A stretch of 64,000 bases of DNA from positions 2,326,001-2,390,000 of the forward strand of contig NZ_LR134173.1 in NCBI RefSeq assembly GCF_900635815.1. The letters run 5' to 3'. Positions within the stretch are counted from its first letter, which is position 1; every line of letters begins with the position of its first letter. Shown here one piece after another: positions 1 through 9,380 of this stretch. The position numbers and the translations under genes are program-made. The notes beneath the pieces are model-generated. The model did not search any database and was not told the origin of the DNA. It was given only the letters and a program-made list of their open reading frames with translations. Origin of the DNA: Legionella cherrii (GTDB lineage: Bacteria; Pseudomonadota; Gammaproteobacteria; Legionellales; Legionellaceae).

Positions 1-1
1 T

Positions 2-265
2 CATTCTTTAATTGAATTATTTCGAAGTCATCTAGGAGTTCAATCCATTGAGGAGATAGATCGGGATTTTTATGATTCATGTCTGAGCGATCTCAGTTAT
101 TATTGCACTTTTGTATATGAGCGGCGCGAAGAAAAAACATATTCTGATCTAAACAAGCAATTAGGAGCAACAATTCAAAAAGACATTCATGAGGCAAAAT
201 ATTTTTTATTGGACAGAAATTCTTCATCGTTGTATCAGTTTTGTAGAGGAATCATGGATTCTTGA
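2..265 (+). CDS. 3' end of a truncated gene of unknown function
   Basis: An open frame enters from the left edge and ends at TGA 263-265, giving 87 residues. The fragment is charged and rich in Asp, Glu and Tyr (it includes RDFYDSCLSDLSYYC) and ends FCRGIMDS. I recognise no domain. It ends 27 bases before the next gene on the same strand, so the two could share a transcript. That the frame is coding is inferred from its length without stops and from the adjoining downstream gene with a strong ribosome site. Confidence 0.5.
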   Translation, partial: HSLIELFRSHLGVQSIEEIDRDFYDSCLSDLSYYCTFVYERREEKTYSDLNKQLGATIQKDIHEAKYFLLDRNSSSLYQFCRGIMDS

Positions 266-292
266 GGAAAGAATATGTATTAAGGAGGATGT

Positions 293-1564
293 ATGACTTT
301 TATCCCACCAGCATTTGAAACATTTAAAATCAGTACCCTAAATCTGAAACCTAAATACTCTCTTTTATTGGAAAGATATAACATAATGGATGGTACTATT
401 AGTGGCGGATCAACATCTTGCCTTGAGGTACTAATCGCCAGAACAAATGATGTAATAACATGTAAAACGGATAGAGAGTCACAAGTTGAGGTATTCAATT
501 TATTAATTAATGAGCTCCGTCAAATTCCCAAAGAAGATGAGAAACAAATCGAACAAGGTGCTTTATTTTTGTTGGGCGCATTACTTCATCGCTATTTTCG
601 CTTAATTAAAGAATATGATGATTTTAATAGTTATGCGTCCTGGACCATCTTTGGCAAATGTGAAGTAACCAGTTGTCGGTTATTCTTAGCTATAAGGAAA
701 GCCTTGCATTTTAAAGAGATAGAGGTTGTTAAAAAGAGATTTAGAGAAGAAGATTTAAAAATTCTTGATGCGGTCACCGCAGTAGAGGCGTTGGAAACAT
801 TCCGCGACAATATGCTGATGGAGAATAAAGAGAAAGTTCCTCAATTTATGAAATATCCCCATTTTGCAAAAGATGAAAATTTTAAACAGTATTTAGGGGA
901 CATGATCAAAGAACAGACCAAACGTGGTGAAGCATGCTTGCGCCGGTTTAAAGCAATCCATTTTGTTCAATCTCTAGCACTGCAAATCGAAGAAGAACGT
1001 AAAGAGGTTGAAAAAGATATAGAAAAATGGAGTAAGGCTATTGCAAAGGATTATAAAGATTTTAATGCATTTCGACTTTTAAATGATGTAGCTATTCTTG
1101 AAAGTATCATGAAGCATGTCAAATCAGAGAGATCAAGAAACATAATATTCAAATTATTTTATACTCCTTTTATCCAAGACAATTTAGCAGCTACGGATCA
1201 CAGTACGTTCCAAACAAAAATGAAAGAATGCCATAATTTTACTTGCAGCTTTATGCTTTTTGGCGGCTATGCTTTATTACTGCAACAGCCCAATTTGCTT
1301 GACTCAGACTTGTTATTTACCATTCAACAGGCTTTAGGATTGGAGAAATCTCTTGATGAGTTGACTAGTGAAGATATGCGTGATGGCGTGAAATTTCTTA
1401 GAGAGTATCTAGAAACGGAACCTGCTGTTTCGAATGATGGATTAGATTATGAGTTTTTTGGAGGGAAAGAGAAGTTGAAGGGCGCTATTACAAGAGCGGA
1501 AAAAGAATTGACCTTACCTAAGGCTTCCCAAAAAGAGAGCACTGAAATAGTCTTCACCTATTAA
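293..1564 (+). CDS. Hypothetical protein, alpha-helical, possible effector
   Basis: This 423-residue protein has no family I can name. An almost ideal Shine-Dalgarno AAGGAGG at 281-287 precedes the ATG, so the start is secure. The sequence is mostly helical and charged, especially around residues 220-270 (IEEERKEVEKDIEKWSK), with no signal peptide or membrane segment. A short hydrophobic stretch (FMLFGGYALLLQQ) lies near residue 325. The C-terminal tail is polar with a Glu-containing stretch and ends IVFTY. An orphan cytosolic protein with a polar Glu-rich tail fits a Dot/Icm substrate in Legionella, but that is inference from context only. Confidence 0.75.
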   Translation: MTFIPPAFETFKISTLNLKPKYSLLLERYNIMDGTISGGSTSCLEVLIARTNDVITCKTDRESQVEVFNLLINELRQIPKEDEKQIEQGALFLLGALLHRYFRLIKEYDDFNSYASWTIFGKCEVTSCRLFLAIRKALHFKEIEVVKKRFREEDLKILDAVTAVEALETFRDNMLMENKEKVPQFMKYPHFAKDENFKQYLGDMIKEQTKRGEACLRRFKAIHFVQSLALQIEEERKEVEKDIEKWSKAIAKDYKDFNAFRLLNDVAILESIMKHVKSERSRNIIFKLFYTPFIQDNLAATDHSTFQTKMKECHNFTCSFMLFGGYALLLQQPNLLDSDLLFTIQQALGLEKSLDELTSEDMRDGVKFLREYLETEPAVSNDGLDYEFFGGKEKLKGAITRAEKELTLPKASQKESTEIVFTY

Positions 1565-1575
1565 TTGATTATAAG

Positions 1576-1637
1576 GTAGTCTGGAAAAGCCTTAAAGAGT
1601 AATACGCTATTGAATTCAGTATGCTCGTCCAGACTAC
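1576..1637. repeat. Inverted repeat between convergent genes
   Basis: GTAGTCTGGA (1576-1585) and TCCAGACTAC (1628-1637) are perfect 10-base inverted arms around a 42-base loop. They lie between the end of the forward orphan gene and the end of the reverse transporter gene, and the right arm overlaps the last codons of the latter. The long loop makes it a poor simple terminator. It may be the edge of a degraded intergenic repeat. Confidence 0.4.
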
Positions 1638-2440
1638 ATATTATAATTTGACTGGGCCTTCGCCTTAAAAAAAGAGTTACTGTCGAGTATGTCTCTGTTT
1701 AAAAACTTATTCTCTTGCTCTACATAATCAAGATCGAAACGAAATAAATTAAATTTTGTTTTTTTATCATAAATGTCAATTTGTTCTATTCTTTTTAATT
1801 TATTAACCAAATTTATAGACAGAGGAAGTCCGCATAACTCCATAAATACTTTAATAAACCACATGGTCAAGATCATGGTCATCAACACGGAATCAGGTAT
1901 TGATTTATAAAATGCAATCGTTGTAAAAATCATACTATCCAGACCTGATGCCAAAAATGAGGAAAGAAAAAATCGACCTGCCATATATCGTCCCTGAACT
2001 CTAATTTTAGTTTTGGCCATAAGGTATGAATTAAACGATTCTGAAAGAAGGTAACTGATGAAAGAAGCCAAGATAATTCTAAAGTTAGTGGCTAACAGTG
2101 TATCAAAAAGAGCATTATTTGTTGCAAAATTGGGGTTGGGCATATGGATTACGAGTTGGCCGTATAAAAAGAAAAACACATTAAATATAAATCCACACCA
2201 AATAGTACGACGTGCGTATTTATAGCCATATACCTCGGTGATAAGATCAGAAAGTAAAAACGACAGTGGAAAGATTAAGGTTCCAGCGTCTGTTGTTAAC
2301 CCCCAAATACTAATTAGGCGTGGATCAAACCAATTAGCCAAAACGATGATCATGGAATAGGTTAAGGTTAAATACCATAAATAATTTGAATGAATAATAA
2401 CGGGGCCATTTCTGGAGGTAGTGTGTATTGCCGTATCCAT
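1634..2440 (-). CDS. Queuosine precursor transporter, VUT/YhhQ family (short paralogue)
   Basis: A 268-residue membrane protein of the VUT (YhhQ) family, which imports queuosine precursors such as preQ0 across the inner membrane. The family signature is clear: a helix with FPLSFLLSDLITEVYGYKYARR, then further hydrophobic helices and a conserved ELCGLPLSINLVNKLK near the C-terminus. It is somewhat longer than E. coli YhhQ because of a tail of about 45 residues. It starts at ATG 2440, two bases after the stop of the upstream paralogue; a GTG at 2446 would overlap that stop. The two genes are almost certainly co-transcribed. Substrate is inferred from the family. Confidence 0.8.
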   Translation of the reverse strand: MDTAIHTTSRNGPVIIHSNYLWYLTLTYSMIIVLANWFDPRLISIWGLTTDAGTLIFPLSFLLSDLITEVYGYKYARRTIWCGFIFNVFFFLYGQLVIHMPNPNFATNNALFDTLLATNFRIILASFISYLLSESFNSYLMAKTKIRVQGRYMAGRFFLSSFLASGLDSMIFTTIAFYKSIPDSVLMTMILTMWFIKVFMELCGLPLSINLVNKLKRIEQIDIYDKKTKFNLFRFDLDYVEQENKFLNRDILDSNSFFKAKAQSNYNM

Positions 2441-2442
2441 TA

Positions 2443-3411
2443 TCACAGCGCTAATGAGAATGGGTTGAAATTCGTTTTCACGTCATAATGATCGATATTA
2501 TCTTTTCGTTTTAAATAGTTTGAAACGTGATACGTAATCGGTAAAGCACATACTTCATACAAAACTTTGAATAAATACATCGTGCCGATGATTTGCCAAA
2601 TTCCTGCGTAAGGTATTATGAATAAAAAGGCAATATGAGTAAAAATCAGGGTATCAATACCAACGCCAATAACGGTACTTGTAATTGCACGAAGCCAAAG
2701 TCGCTCTCCGGATGTCAGCACTTTCAGTTTGGCCAAAATTATTGAATTGGTAAATTCACCGAAAAAGTAACTGATGATTGAAGCTAAGAAAACCCTTAAT
2801 GTACCATGGTATATCGTCGCATATGCTTCTTGGTAAGGCCAATAGGGTGATGGGGTCAAATAAATGGTAAGCCAGGTACCTAAAAATACGATAGTATTTG
2901 CGAGTAGTGCCATCCAAATAATTCGTCTGCTTACTTTGAATCCGTACACTTCGGTTAAAATGTCATCAAAGACATAAGTTAACGGAAAAAAAACTAAACC
3001 AGCAGCAAAACTGATTGAGCCAAAAGCTGCGATTTTAAAAGCAGCTAAATTCGATAAGATTAAAAAAGTTGTAAACAGTATTCCTACACTGATGACACTG
3101 GATTTGTTTGCTGCACTTTGCTTTGGAAATTTTTTAATTAAATCGAGATTATTGGTTTGTTCTGCAGAATACAAAGCTGCAATATGTGCGACATCTTCAT
3201 GCGAAAAATTATCCAGCCATTTTTTTTGATACAATTCACTCACAGGCTTATCAAAAGTTTCTGCTTTACCGGTTACTTGGACTTTAACATAAACCTTCTG
3301 GGTATTTTGATAGTTGTCATCAATTCCAATAATCCGATATGCATTAGAAATAATTTTATCGGCTGGTACTTGAAACAGTTGTTTAATTTGATGAAATAAT
3401 TTATTGATCAT
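2443..3411 (-). CDS. Queuosine precursor transporter, VUT/YhhQ family, with N-terminal extension
   Basis: A 322-residue VUT-family protein. Residues 1-105 form a soluble, charged extension not found in E. coli YhhQ. It contains a beta-rich stretch (KVYVKVQVTGKAETFDKPV) and a helical HEDVAHIAALYSAEQ. The transporter part begins near residue 106 and carries the family motif FPLTYVFDDILTEVYGFKVSRR and the C-terminal YEVCALPITYHVSNYLKR. It is the first gene of a two-gene unit with its shorter paralogue. Its start lies 21 bases from the start of the divergent acetyltransferase gene, leaving almost no room for separate promoters. The role of the extension is unknown. Confidence 0.8.
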   Translation of the reverse strand: MINKLFHQIKQLFQVPADKIISNAYRIIGIDDNYQNTQKVYVKVQVTGKAETFDKPVSELYQKKWLDNFSHEDVAHIAALYSAEQTNNLDLIKKFPKQSAANKSSVISVGILFTTFLILSNLAAFKIAAFGSISFAAGLVFFPLTYVFDDILTEVYGFKVSRRIIWMALLANTIVFLGTWLTIYLTPSPYWPYQEAYATIYHGTLRVFLASIISYFFGEFTNSIILAKLKVLTSGERLWLRAITSTVIGVGIDTLIFTHIAFLFIIPYAGIWQIIGTMYLFKVLYEVCALPITYHVSNYLKRKDNIDHYDVKTNFNPFSLAL

Positions 3412-3432
3412 GGTTTTATATGAGGAACAATA

Positions 3433-4068
3433 ATGTCTGACCTATATATTATGCCTAAGAATAACACAAAAGTCAGTACACTTGTGCCCGAAACGCTTAT
3501 TGGTACTTCAATTCAAATGGAGCCCCTAGCCATAAAGCATTATGAATTTTTGCGTTCTCCTGCTGATGATCCGCGCATTTGGACTTATATGCCAAATAAA
3601 GCGAATGGTGGGTTTTATGAATCTTGGTTTCAAGACTGTTTGATGAAGCAGATTCAAGGCATACAACTCACATATGTAATAAGACGAATTAAAGATAATG
3701 CATTAATTGGAAGTCGTGCCTATTATGAGATAGAGCCACAGCATAAAAAGTTGGAAGTTGGTTACGGTTGGTTTACTCCATCAGTATGGGGTAAGCGATA
3801 TAATCATGAATCTTTGTTATTATTATTTCAGAATGCGTTTGAAGCATGGAACATGAATCGAGTCCAAATCGCAACAGATCCATGTAACGTCAAAAACTAT
3901 AATACCTTAAAAAAATTAGGTGCAACGAAAGAAGGTATTCTACGCCAGCACATGATCCATCATAATGGTCACATAACCGATACGGCTTTATTCAGCATAC
4001 TTGCTGAGGAATGGCCTGGTGTGAAAAAGAGGTTGGTGGAGCGATTAGAACATATAAGGGGGCGATGA
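3433..4068 (+). CDS. GNAT family N-acetyltransferase, RimJ/RimL type
   Basis: A 211-residue acetyl-CoA-dependent acetyltransferase of the RimJ/RimL-like GNAT group. Evidence is the order of conserved parts: LIGTSIQMEPL at the N-terminus, IKDNALIGSRAYYEI in the central strand, the VGYGWFTPSVWGKRYNHESLLLL segment that carries the acetyl-CoA binding region, and the terminal NVKNYNTLKKLGATKEGILR signature. GAGGAAC just upstream supports this ATG. Members acetylate ribosomal protein N-termini, amino acids or antibiotics; the substrate here cannot be told from sequence. It is divergent from the VUT transporter pair. Confidence 0.85.
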   Translation: MSDLYIMPKNNTKVSTLVPETLIGTSIQMEPLAIKHYEFLRSPADDPRIWTYMPNKANGGFYESWFQDCLMKQIQGIQLTYVIRRIKDNALIGSRAYYEIEPQHKKLEVGYGWFTPSVWGKRYNHESLLLLFQNAFEAWNMNRVQIATDPCNVKNYNTLKKLGATKEGILRQHMIHHNGHITDTALFSILAEEWPGVKKRLVERLEHIRGR

Positions 4069-4157
4069 TAGAGAGACCACCTACTCGATTTGCTGGTTAC
4101 ACATATTAACTAAAAAGTACAGGAAATAAATAAATTATATAAAAAAAAGCTTTTATA

Positions 4158-4186
4158 TTGTTGTAATAAACAAAAAGACTTATAAT
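4158..4186 (+). promoter_or_regulatory. Sigma-70 promoter for the RasGEF-like gene
   Basis: TTGTTG (4158-4163) and a perfect TATAAT (4181-4186) are separated by 17 bases, predicting a start near 4193, about 20 bases before the ATG at 4214. The surrounding DNA is very AT-rich, so the -35 is less certain than the -10. Confidence 0.55.
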
Positions 4187-4213
4187 TGAGCACTTTTTTA
4201 TGGGCGCACCACT

Positions 4214-5401
4214 ATGTCTAAAATAATTGCAACACCTAAGAACTCTTTTTTTAATGATTTACTAATAAAGCAACATTTTTTAACTCAACCTAATGCTCCT
4301 TTTAATTGGGATGAGATGATTGCTAAAAAAGAAAATATAAAAAAAATAAAACGCGATCAAGACGGCGATGCCCTCTATGCTTACCTTGAATGTCGGTTCG
4401 CTCATGCCCATGCCAAACTCTTTAATGCTAAATTAAGGGAAAGAATTGCAAGCGCGAATGATATGGAACACTTGGAAGTTCGAAAAATCTTAGCATATTT
4501 CATTAGCGAGGATATAAGTAAGCACTCTTCTCCGAGCTCCCAAATTAATTCTTTTCGGCGATGGCTAGATACAGCGCTTATCTTGAGGAAAATGCATAAT
4601 TATGAAGGATATTTTTTGGTGCGTGACACTTTAATGGAAATCGATAGAGAGTATCAATTAACTCAAAATAAGATGTTTAAACCCTATCTTAAAAAGTACC
4701 ACCAATTGGTACAAATTGATGCCACACTGATTGATGAGCAGTTAAGAGCTGATTACAGCAGAATTTCATTACACGATTTTGCAAACCCAGACGGTTTTGC
4801 CAAGAGAGGGAAGGCGAGTCCGGAGCTTAAAACATTTTTTGAGGGGAGAGAGTACATAGAGTCTTGTATTAAAAGAGAGATAAAGGAAGCTCAGGAAGAA
4901 TGTCAAATTAAGCATTTTTGTCACTGGATTGACATAGCGATTAGTCTAAGAAAAAAACATAATTATGAGGGATATTTTTTAGTGATTAGCAATTTACAAT
5001 TGCAAGATAAGATCATTCAAGGCGACTTTCCTAAGCCTTATCTCAAAAAGTACAATCAACTCCTTGAGCATGCTAGTCCTTTCGGCAATTTTGCAAACCT
5101 TAGAAAATTATGGGATGAAGATAATTCTCCTAATAAATTAAGAGCTACGTTCTACTGGTCCAAAGAGTTAGCTAATCTTAACGAAAAAATGGATCAGCAA
5201 GAAGGTAATGGGGGAGTTCTCGCCTCAATGCATCAAGAAAAAAATAGAAAACTTGCTCTTATCAACCAAGAACAGCAAAGTTTTGCTGATCACGCTGTAA
5301 GTTATTCAACGACCATACCGAAGCATTTAGATTCAAAGTTTGCCACGGTCGAGGAACAATACAAAAACAGTAAAGATGAAGTCAGTGTAGCCAATCCATA
5401 G
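4214..5401 (+). CDS. RasGEF-like protein with duplicated core motif, candidate effector
   Basis: A 395-residue protein with a pattern I read as RasGEF (Cdc25-like). Residues 110-170 contain SFRRWLDTALILRKMHNYEGYFLV, matching the RasGEF stretch in which a helix is followed by a conserved Asn-Tyr/Phe and a run leading to the catalytic hairpin. The same unit recurs at residues 231-290 (HFCHWIDIAISLRKKHNYEGYFLV), with PYLKKY after both. After each copy comes a segment with HDFAN or NFANLR, as in RasGEF 'nF..yR' motifs. The C-terminus is polar (EEQYKNSKDEVSVANP). RasGEF-like Dot/Icm effectors are known in Legionella, so host small-GTPase targeting is plausible but unproven. It stands alone with its own promoter. 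Confidence 0.65.
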   Translation: MSKIIATPKNSFFNDLLIKQHFLTQPNAPFNWDEMIAKKENIKKIKRDQDGDALYAYLECRFAHAHAKLFNAKLRERIASANDMEHLEVRKILAYFISEDISKHSSPSSQINSFRRWLDTALILRKMHNYEGYFLVRDTLMEIDREYQLTQNKMFKPYLKKYHQLVQIDATLIDEQLRADYSRISLHDFANPDGFAKRGKASPELKTFFEGREYIESCIKREIKEAQEECQIKHFCHWIDIAISLRKKHNYEGYFLVISNLQLQDKIIQGDFPKPYLKKYNQLLEHASPFGNFANLRKLWDEDNSPNKLRATFYWSKELANLNEKMDQQEGNGGVLASMHQEKNRKLALINQEQQSFADHAVSYSTTIPKHLDSKFATVEEQYKNSKDEVSVANP

Positions 5402-5442
5402 ATCCAGGAGGGGAGTAAAAGTTTAGAGGAGTACCAAGTGAA

Positions 5443-5483
5443 AAGGATTTGTCTCCCAAAGGTACTTTGAGAGACAAATCCTT
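5443..5483 (-). terminator. Rho-independent terminator for clpB
   Basis: Perfect 13-base arms AAGGATTTGTCTC (5443-5455) and GAGACAAATCCTT (5471-5483) flank a 15-base loop. On the reverse strand the stem is followed by TTTTC, so it fits termination of clpB, whose stop is at 5488. It may also block read-through from the forward gene. Confidence 0.75.
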
Positions 5484-5487
5484 GCAA

Positions 5488-8064
5488 CTAGCGACTCTTA
5501 AACTGCATCTCACCATCTTTATAAGTTACTTTAATCGTTTCACCTGCTTTAAATTTCCCTGTCAATATATCTTGAGCCAAAGGATTTTCCATTTGTTGCT
5601 GAATGGTACGTTTTAAAGGTCTTGCACCATATACGGGATCGAAACCTGCTTCTGCTAAATGCGTTAAAGCTTCCTGAGTTACATCAAGATGAATATCCTG
5701 ATGCTTCAGGCGTTTTTGCAAATAGGCAATTTGGATCGCAGCAATTTTTGCAATTTGCTCCTTTTCAAGTGAATGGAAGACCACAGTATCATCAATACGA
5801 TTAATAAATTCAGGACGAAAATGCTGTCGAACCATTTCCATTACTGCATCTTTAATTTGTTCGTATTTGAATTTATTACCCATTTCTTGGATTAGGTTGG
5901 ATCCAAGATTTGAGGTCATAACAATAATGGTATTGCGGAAATCTACGGTACGCCCCTGGCCATCTGTCAAACGACCATCGTCCATGACTTGTAACAGTAT
6001 ATTGAACACATCGGCATGCGCCTTTTCTACTTCATCAAGTAAAATCACAGAATAAGGTCTACGACGAACTGCCTCTGTTAAATATCCTCCTTCTTCATAA
6101 CCTACATATCCTGGTGGTGCTCCAATCAGACGAGCAACAGAATGTTTTTCCATAAATTCGGACATGTCGATACGCACCATGGCTTCTTCAGTATCAAAGA
6201 GGAACGAAGCTAATGCCTTACATAGTTCTGTTTTACCTACACCAGTTGGGCCAAGGAATAAAAATGAGCCAATGGGGCGATTAGGATCGGATAAACCAGC
6301 ACGTGAACGGCGAATCGCATTGGACACAGCATCTATGGCTTCATTTTGGCCTATAAGACGATTATGCAATACTTCCTCCATACGCAGTAATTTTTCCTTT
6401 TCGCCCTCCATCATTTTGGCAACAGGTATCCCCGTCCATTTAGAGACGACTTCTGCAACCTCATCTTCTGTCACTTTGTTACGTACTAATTTATTCTCAT
6501 GAGATTCTACTTCAGCTACCTGGGCTAGGCGCTTTTCAAGTTCTGGGATACGACCATATTGTAATTCAGACATACGACTCAGATCCCCAGCTCGGCGTGC
6601 AGTTTCCATTTCAAGCTTTGCCTGTTCCAGTGACTCTTTAATTTGTGTGGCTCCTTGCATGGTTGCTTTTTCAGCTTTCCATACTTCTTCCAAATCAGAA
6701 TAGTTATGTTCCAACTCGTCAATGGTATGTTGCAAATCTTCAAGTCGCTTTTTAGATGCTTCATCATGTTCTTTTTTGAGGGCTTCACGTTCAATTTTCA
6801 GTTGAATCAAACGTCGCTCTAATTTATCCATACTTTCTGGTTTTGAATCGATTTCCATACGAATCAAACTTCCTGCCTCATCGATTAAATCAATCGCTTT
6901 ATCCGGTAATTGTCTGTCGGTAATATAACGATGTGATAAGGTAGCCGCTGCGACTATAGCTGGATCAGTAATTTCAACTCCATGATGTACTTCATAACGC
7001 TCTTTTAAACCGCGAAGAATAGCAATTGTGTCTTCAACACTGGGCTCATCAACCAAAACTTTCTGGAAGCGTCGTTCTAAAGCGGCATCTTTTTCGATGT
7101 ATTGACGATATTCATCTAAGGTGGTTGCACCGATGCAATGAAGTTCGCCGCGTGCTAAAGCTGGTTTCAACATGTTACCTGCATCCATTGCGCCTTCAGC
7201 TTTTCCAGCGCCAACCATGGTATGAATTTCATCGATAAAGAGAATAATCTGACCTTCTTGTTTGGCTAAATCATTAAGAACAGCCTTAAGTCGTTCTTCG
7301 AATTCACCGCGATATTTTGCTCCAGCGATTAGGGCGCCCATGTCTAAAGAGAGTAAGCGTTTGTTCTTTAAACCTTCAGGAACCTCGCCATTAATAATGC
7401 GCTGAGCCAATCCTTCAACAATCGCGGTTTTTCCTACACCGGGTTCACCGATTAAAACCGGATTGTTTTTAGTGCGTCTTTGCAAGACTTGGATGGTTCT
7501 ACGAATTTCATCATCACGGCCAATTACAGGATCTAATTTACCTTGTTCCGCACGAGCGGTTAAGTCAAGCGTATATTTTTCTAAAGCCTGACGTTGCTCC
7601 TCGGCGTTAGGATCGTTAATCGTTTCACCACCTCGTAGTTCTTTAATTGCGCTTTCGATGGCTTTAACTTCGCCACCAGCTTGTTTCATGATCCGAGAAA
7701 GACTACCTTCTTCGCTAATTGCTGCTAAAACAAAAAGCTCACTGGAGATAAAATTGTCTTTCTTTTGTTGGGCTAGCTTATCCGTAAGATTTAATAACCG
7801 GTTTAATCCATTGGAAATGTGGATATCACCGCCAGTTCCAGATACTTTAGGTAGTTTATCCAATGCTTGATCTAATAGTGTTCTTAATAGAGGGATATTA
7901 ACTCCAGCTTTATTAAGCAAAGGCCTGCAACTCCCTCCTTGCTGATCGAGAAGCGCCTTCATTAGATGTTCTGGCTCTATAAAGCCATTATCTCTTCCTA
8001 GAGCCAATGATTGGGCATCTGCTAAGGCTATTTGAAATTTTGATGTTAGTTTATCCATTCTCAT
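5488..8064 (-). CDS. clpB: ATP-dependent disaggregase ClpB
   Basis: ClpB is the cytosolic Hsp104-type hexameric AAA+ disaggregase that extracts polypeptides from aggregates together with DnaK. All parts are present in order: the N-terminal repeat domain, first Walker A GEPGVGKT with Walker [18 protein letters not shown], the long coiled-coil middle domain, second Walker [10 protein letters not shown] with LLDEVEKAH, and the C-terminal GARPLKR. I start at ATG 8064 ([11 protein letters not shown]), which matches E. coli MRLDRLTNKFQ, gives 858 residues and has AAAAGG upstream. An in-frame ATG at 8112 would add 16 unlikely residues. I could not find a convincing sigma-32 promoter in the upstream gap. 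Confidence 0.97.
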   Translation of the reverse strand: MRMDKLTSKFQIALADAQSLALGRDNGFIEPEHLMKALLDQQGGSCRPLLNKAGVNIPLLRTLLDQALDKLPKVSGTGGDIHISNGLNRLLNLTDKLAQQKKDNFISSELFVLAAISEEGSLSRIMKQAGGEVKAIESAIKELRGGETINDPNAEEQRQALEKYTLDLTARAEQGKLDPVIGRDDEIRRTIQVLQRRTKNNPVLIGEPGVGKTAIVEGLAQRIINGEVPEGLKNKRLLSLDMGALIAGAKYRGEFEERLKAVLNDLAKQEGQIILFIDEIHTMVGAGKAEGAMDAGNMLKPALARGELHCIGATTLDEYRQYIEKDAALERRFQKVLVDEPSVEDTIAILRGLKERYEVHHGVEITDPAIVAAATLSHRYITDRQLPDKAIDLIDEAGSLIRMEIDSKPESMDKLERRLIQLKIEREALKKEHDEASKKRLEDLQHTIDELEHNYSDLEEVWKAEKATMQGATQIKESLEQAKLEMETARRAGDLSRMSELQYGRIPELEKRLAQVAEVESHENKLVRNKVTEDEVAEVVSKWTGIPVAKMMEGEKEKLLRMEEVLHNRLIGQNEAIDAVSNAIRRSRAGLSDPNRPIGSFLFLGPTGVGKTELCKALASFLFDTEEAMVRIDMSEFMEKHSVARLIGAPPGYVGYEEGGYLTEAVRRRPYSVILLDEVEKAHADVFNILLQVMDDGRLTDGQGRTVDFRNTIIVMTSNLGSNLIQEMGNKFKYEQIKDAVMEMVRQHFRPEFINRIDDTVVFHSLEKEQIAKIAAIQIAYLQKRLKHQDIHLDVTQEALTHLAEAGFDPVYGARPLKRTIQQQMENPLAQDILTGKFKAGETIKVTYKDGEMQFKSR

Positions 8065-8308
8065 AATATATAACCTTTTAATAGGTGTTAATTTTCTGCA
8101 AATGTTCACCACGTTTCATCTTGAGCGATCTTAATTCAAAAAAATACCTGGATACGAATGAGCACTGCGTATTTTTCATGGTTGAGATTGTACAACCCGC
8201 TCTCAAATACAGCTTTTTCCCACAGTATTCAAAATGTGGCGAATACTTACAATTTTCTTGTATCTACCGTAAAATGAGGTTTAATTTAATTATTTCAAGT
8301 GACTCATT

Positions 8309-9262
8309 ATGACAAATGACCATTCTTCTAATTCTACTCCGGATTCGCAAGCTTTGCTGAACCAAATTATCATTGATTATATGAAAGAGGCAAAGAGGAA
8401 ACGCAGATGGAAATGGATAATGCGTGTTATTTATTTGTTAATTATTTTATTTATTGTCTATCGCGTGTCATTAAGTACTAATGAAGACTCAGGCCTCAAT
8501 GTCAAAGATCATGTCGGTGTAATAGATATAACCGGTGAAATGGCTGAAGCGAAAGCCAACGCAGATGATTTCGCCAAGGGATTGGATTCAGCTTATAAAA
8601 ATTCGGGGTTAAAGGCATTAATTATTCGCATCAATAGCCCTGGAGGCAGTCCGGTTCAGGCTGAGTACATGTATAACATGATAAAGTTTTATCAAAAAAA
8701 ATATCCGGATATAAAAATATATTCAGTGTGTGTGGATGCGTGTGCGTCTGCTGCATATTATGTTGCTGTTGCAACGGATATGATTTATGCAAGCCCTGCA
8801 AGCATGGTGGGGTCTATAGGTGTTTTGTATAATGGTTTTGGTTTTGTTGATCTGATCAATAAAATTGGTATTTCTCGTAGATTACAAACATCTGGTGTAA
8901 ATAAGTCATTTTTGGATCCTTTCTCTCCTGAAACCGATTTTGCAAAACAAAAATTGCAAGTGATGCTGGATCAGGTTCATCAACAATTTATTAATAGAGT
9001 AAAAGAAGGGAGGGGAAGTCGTTTACATATTGATGATGAAACATTTTCTGGACTGTTTTGGACTGGTGAACAAGCTTTAACTATGGGGTTAATTGATGGT
9101 TTTGCGAGCAGCGGACAGTTAGCTCGTGACGTGATTAAAATTCCTGAGGTTATTGACTACACACATAAGCAAAATCTGTTTGATCGCGTAACTAGAAATC
9201 TGGGAACTGCTTTGGCTGACGAGCTTCCTTTAAGTTTTGGAGCCAAACAAGGGTTTCAATAA
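8309..9262 (+). CDS. sppA: S49 family signal peptide peptidase, SppA-like
   Basis: A 317-residue membrane-anchored serine protease of family S49 that degrades cleaved signal peptides. A basic stretch (AKRKRRWKW) and one transmembrane helix (about residues 38-53) place it in the inner membrane with the catalytic domain outside. The fold is marked by INSPGGSP near residue 110, the nucleophile Ser in CASAAYY (about S147), PASMVGSIGVL, and a Lys in SGVNKSFLDPFSP (about K199). This is the Ser-Lys dyad of the short bacterial SppA class rather than the double-length E. coli SppA. It is divergent from clpB and probably monocistronic, since a repeat follows it. Confidence 0.88.
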   Translation: MTNDHSSNSTPDSQALLNQIIIDYMKEAKRKRRWKWIMRVIYLLIILFIVYRVSLSTNEDSGLNVKDHVGVIDITGEMAEAKANADDFAKGLDSAYKNSGLKALIIRINSPGGSPVQAEYMYNMIKFYQKKYPDIKIYSVCVDACASAAYYVAVATDMIYASPASMVGSIGVLYNGFGFVDLINKIGISRRLQTSGVNKSFLDPFSPETDFAKQKLQVMLDQVHQQFINRVKEGRGSRLHIDDETFSGLFWTGEQALTMGLIDGFASSGQLARDVIKIPEVIDYTHKQNLFDRVTRNLGTALADELPLSFGAKQGFQ

Positions 9263-9281
9263 ATTTGTAGTTTGGATATTT

Positions 9282-9317
9282 TGTAGCCCGGATTAGCGTA
9301 GCATAATCCGGGCTACA
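9282..9317. repeat. Family A intergenic hairpin repeat
   Basis: TGTAGCCCGGATTA and TAATCCGGGCTACA are perfect 14-base inverted arms with an 8-base loop. Close copies occur at 52253-52280 and, degraded, at 18064-18089. It lies between sppA and the end of suhB. The dispersed, strictly intergenic copies suggest a REP-like element; a terminator role is also possible. Confidence 0.8.
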
Positions 9318-9380
9318 GTCCTGAAAAGGGAAACTCCCTAACTCGTTCAAAGAGGGGGGATAGGGTTCACAATAATTTTT

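Noticed and set aside
8065-8308. Sigma-32 heat-shock promoter for clpB
   Set aside because: No CTTGAA plus CCCCAT pair with proper spacing could be found by eye on the reverse strand.
8085-8312. 75-codon forward frame upstream of sppA
   Set aside because: It overlaps the clpB start antisense and the sppA ATG, with no ribosome site or domain.
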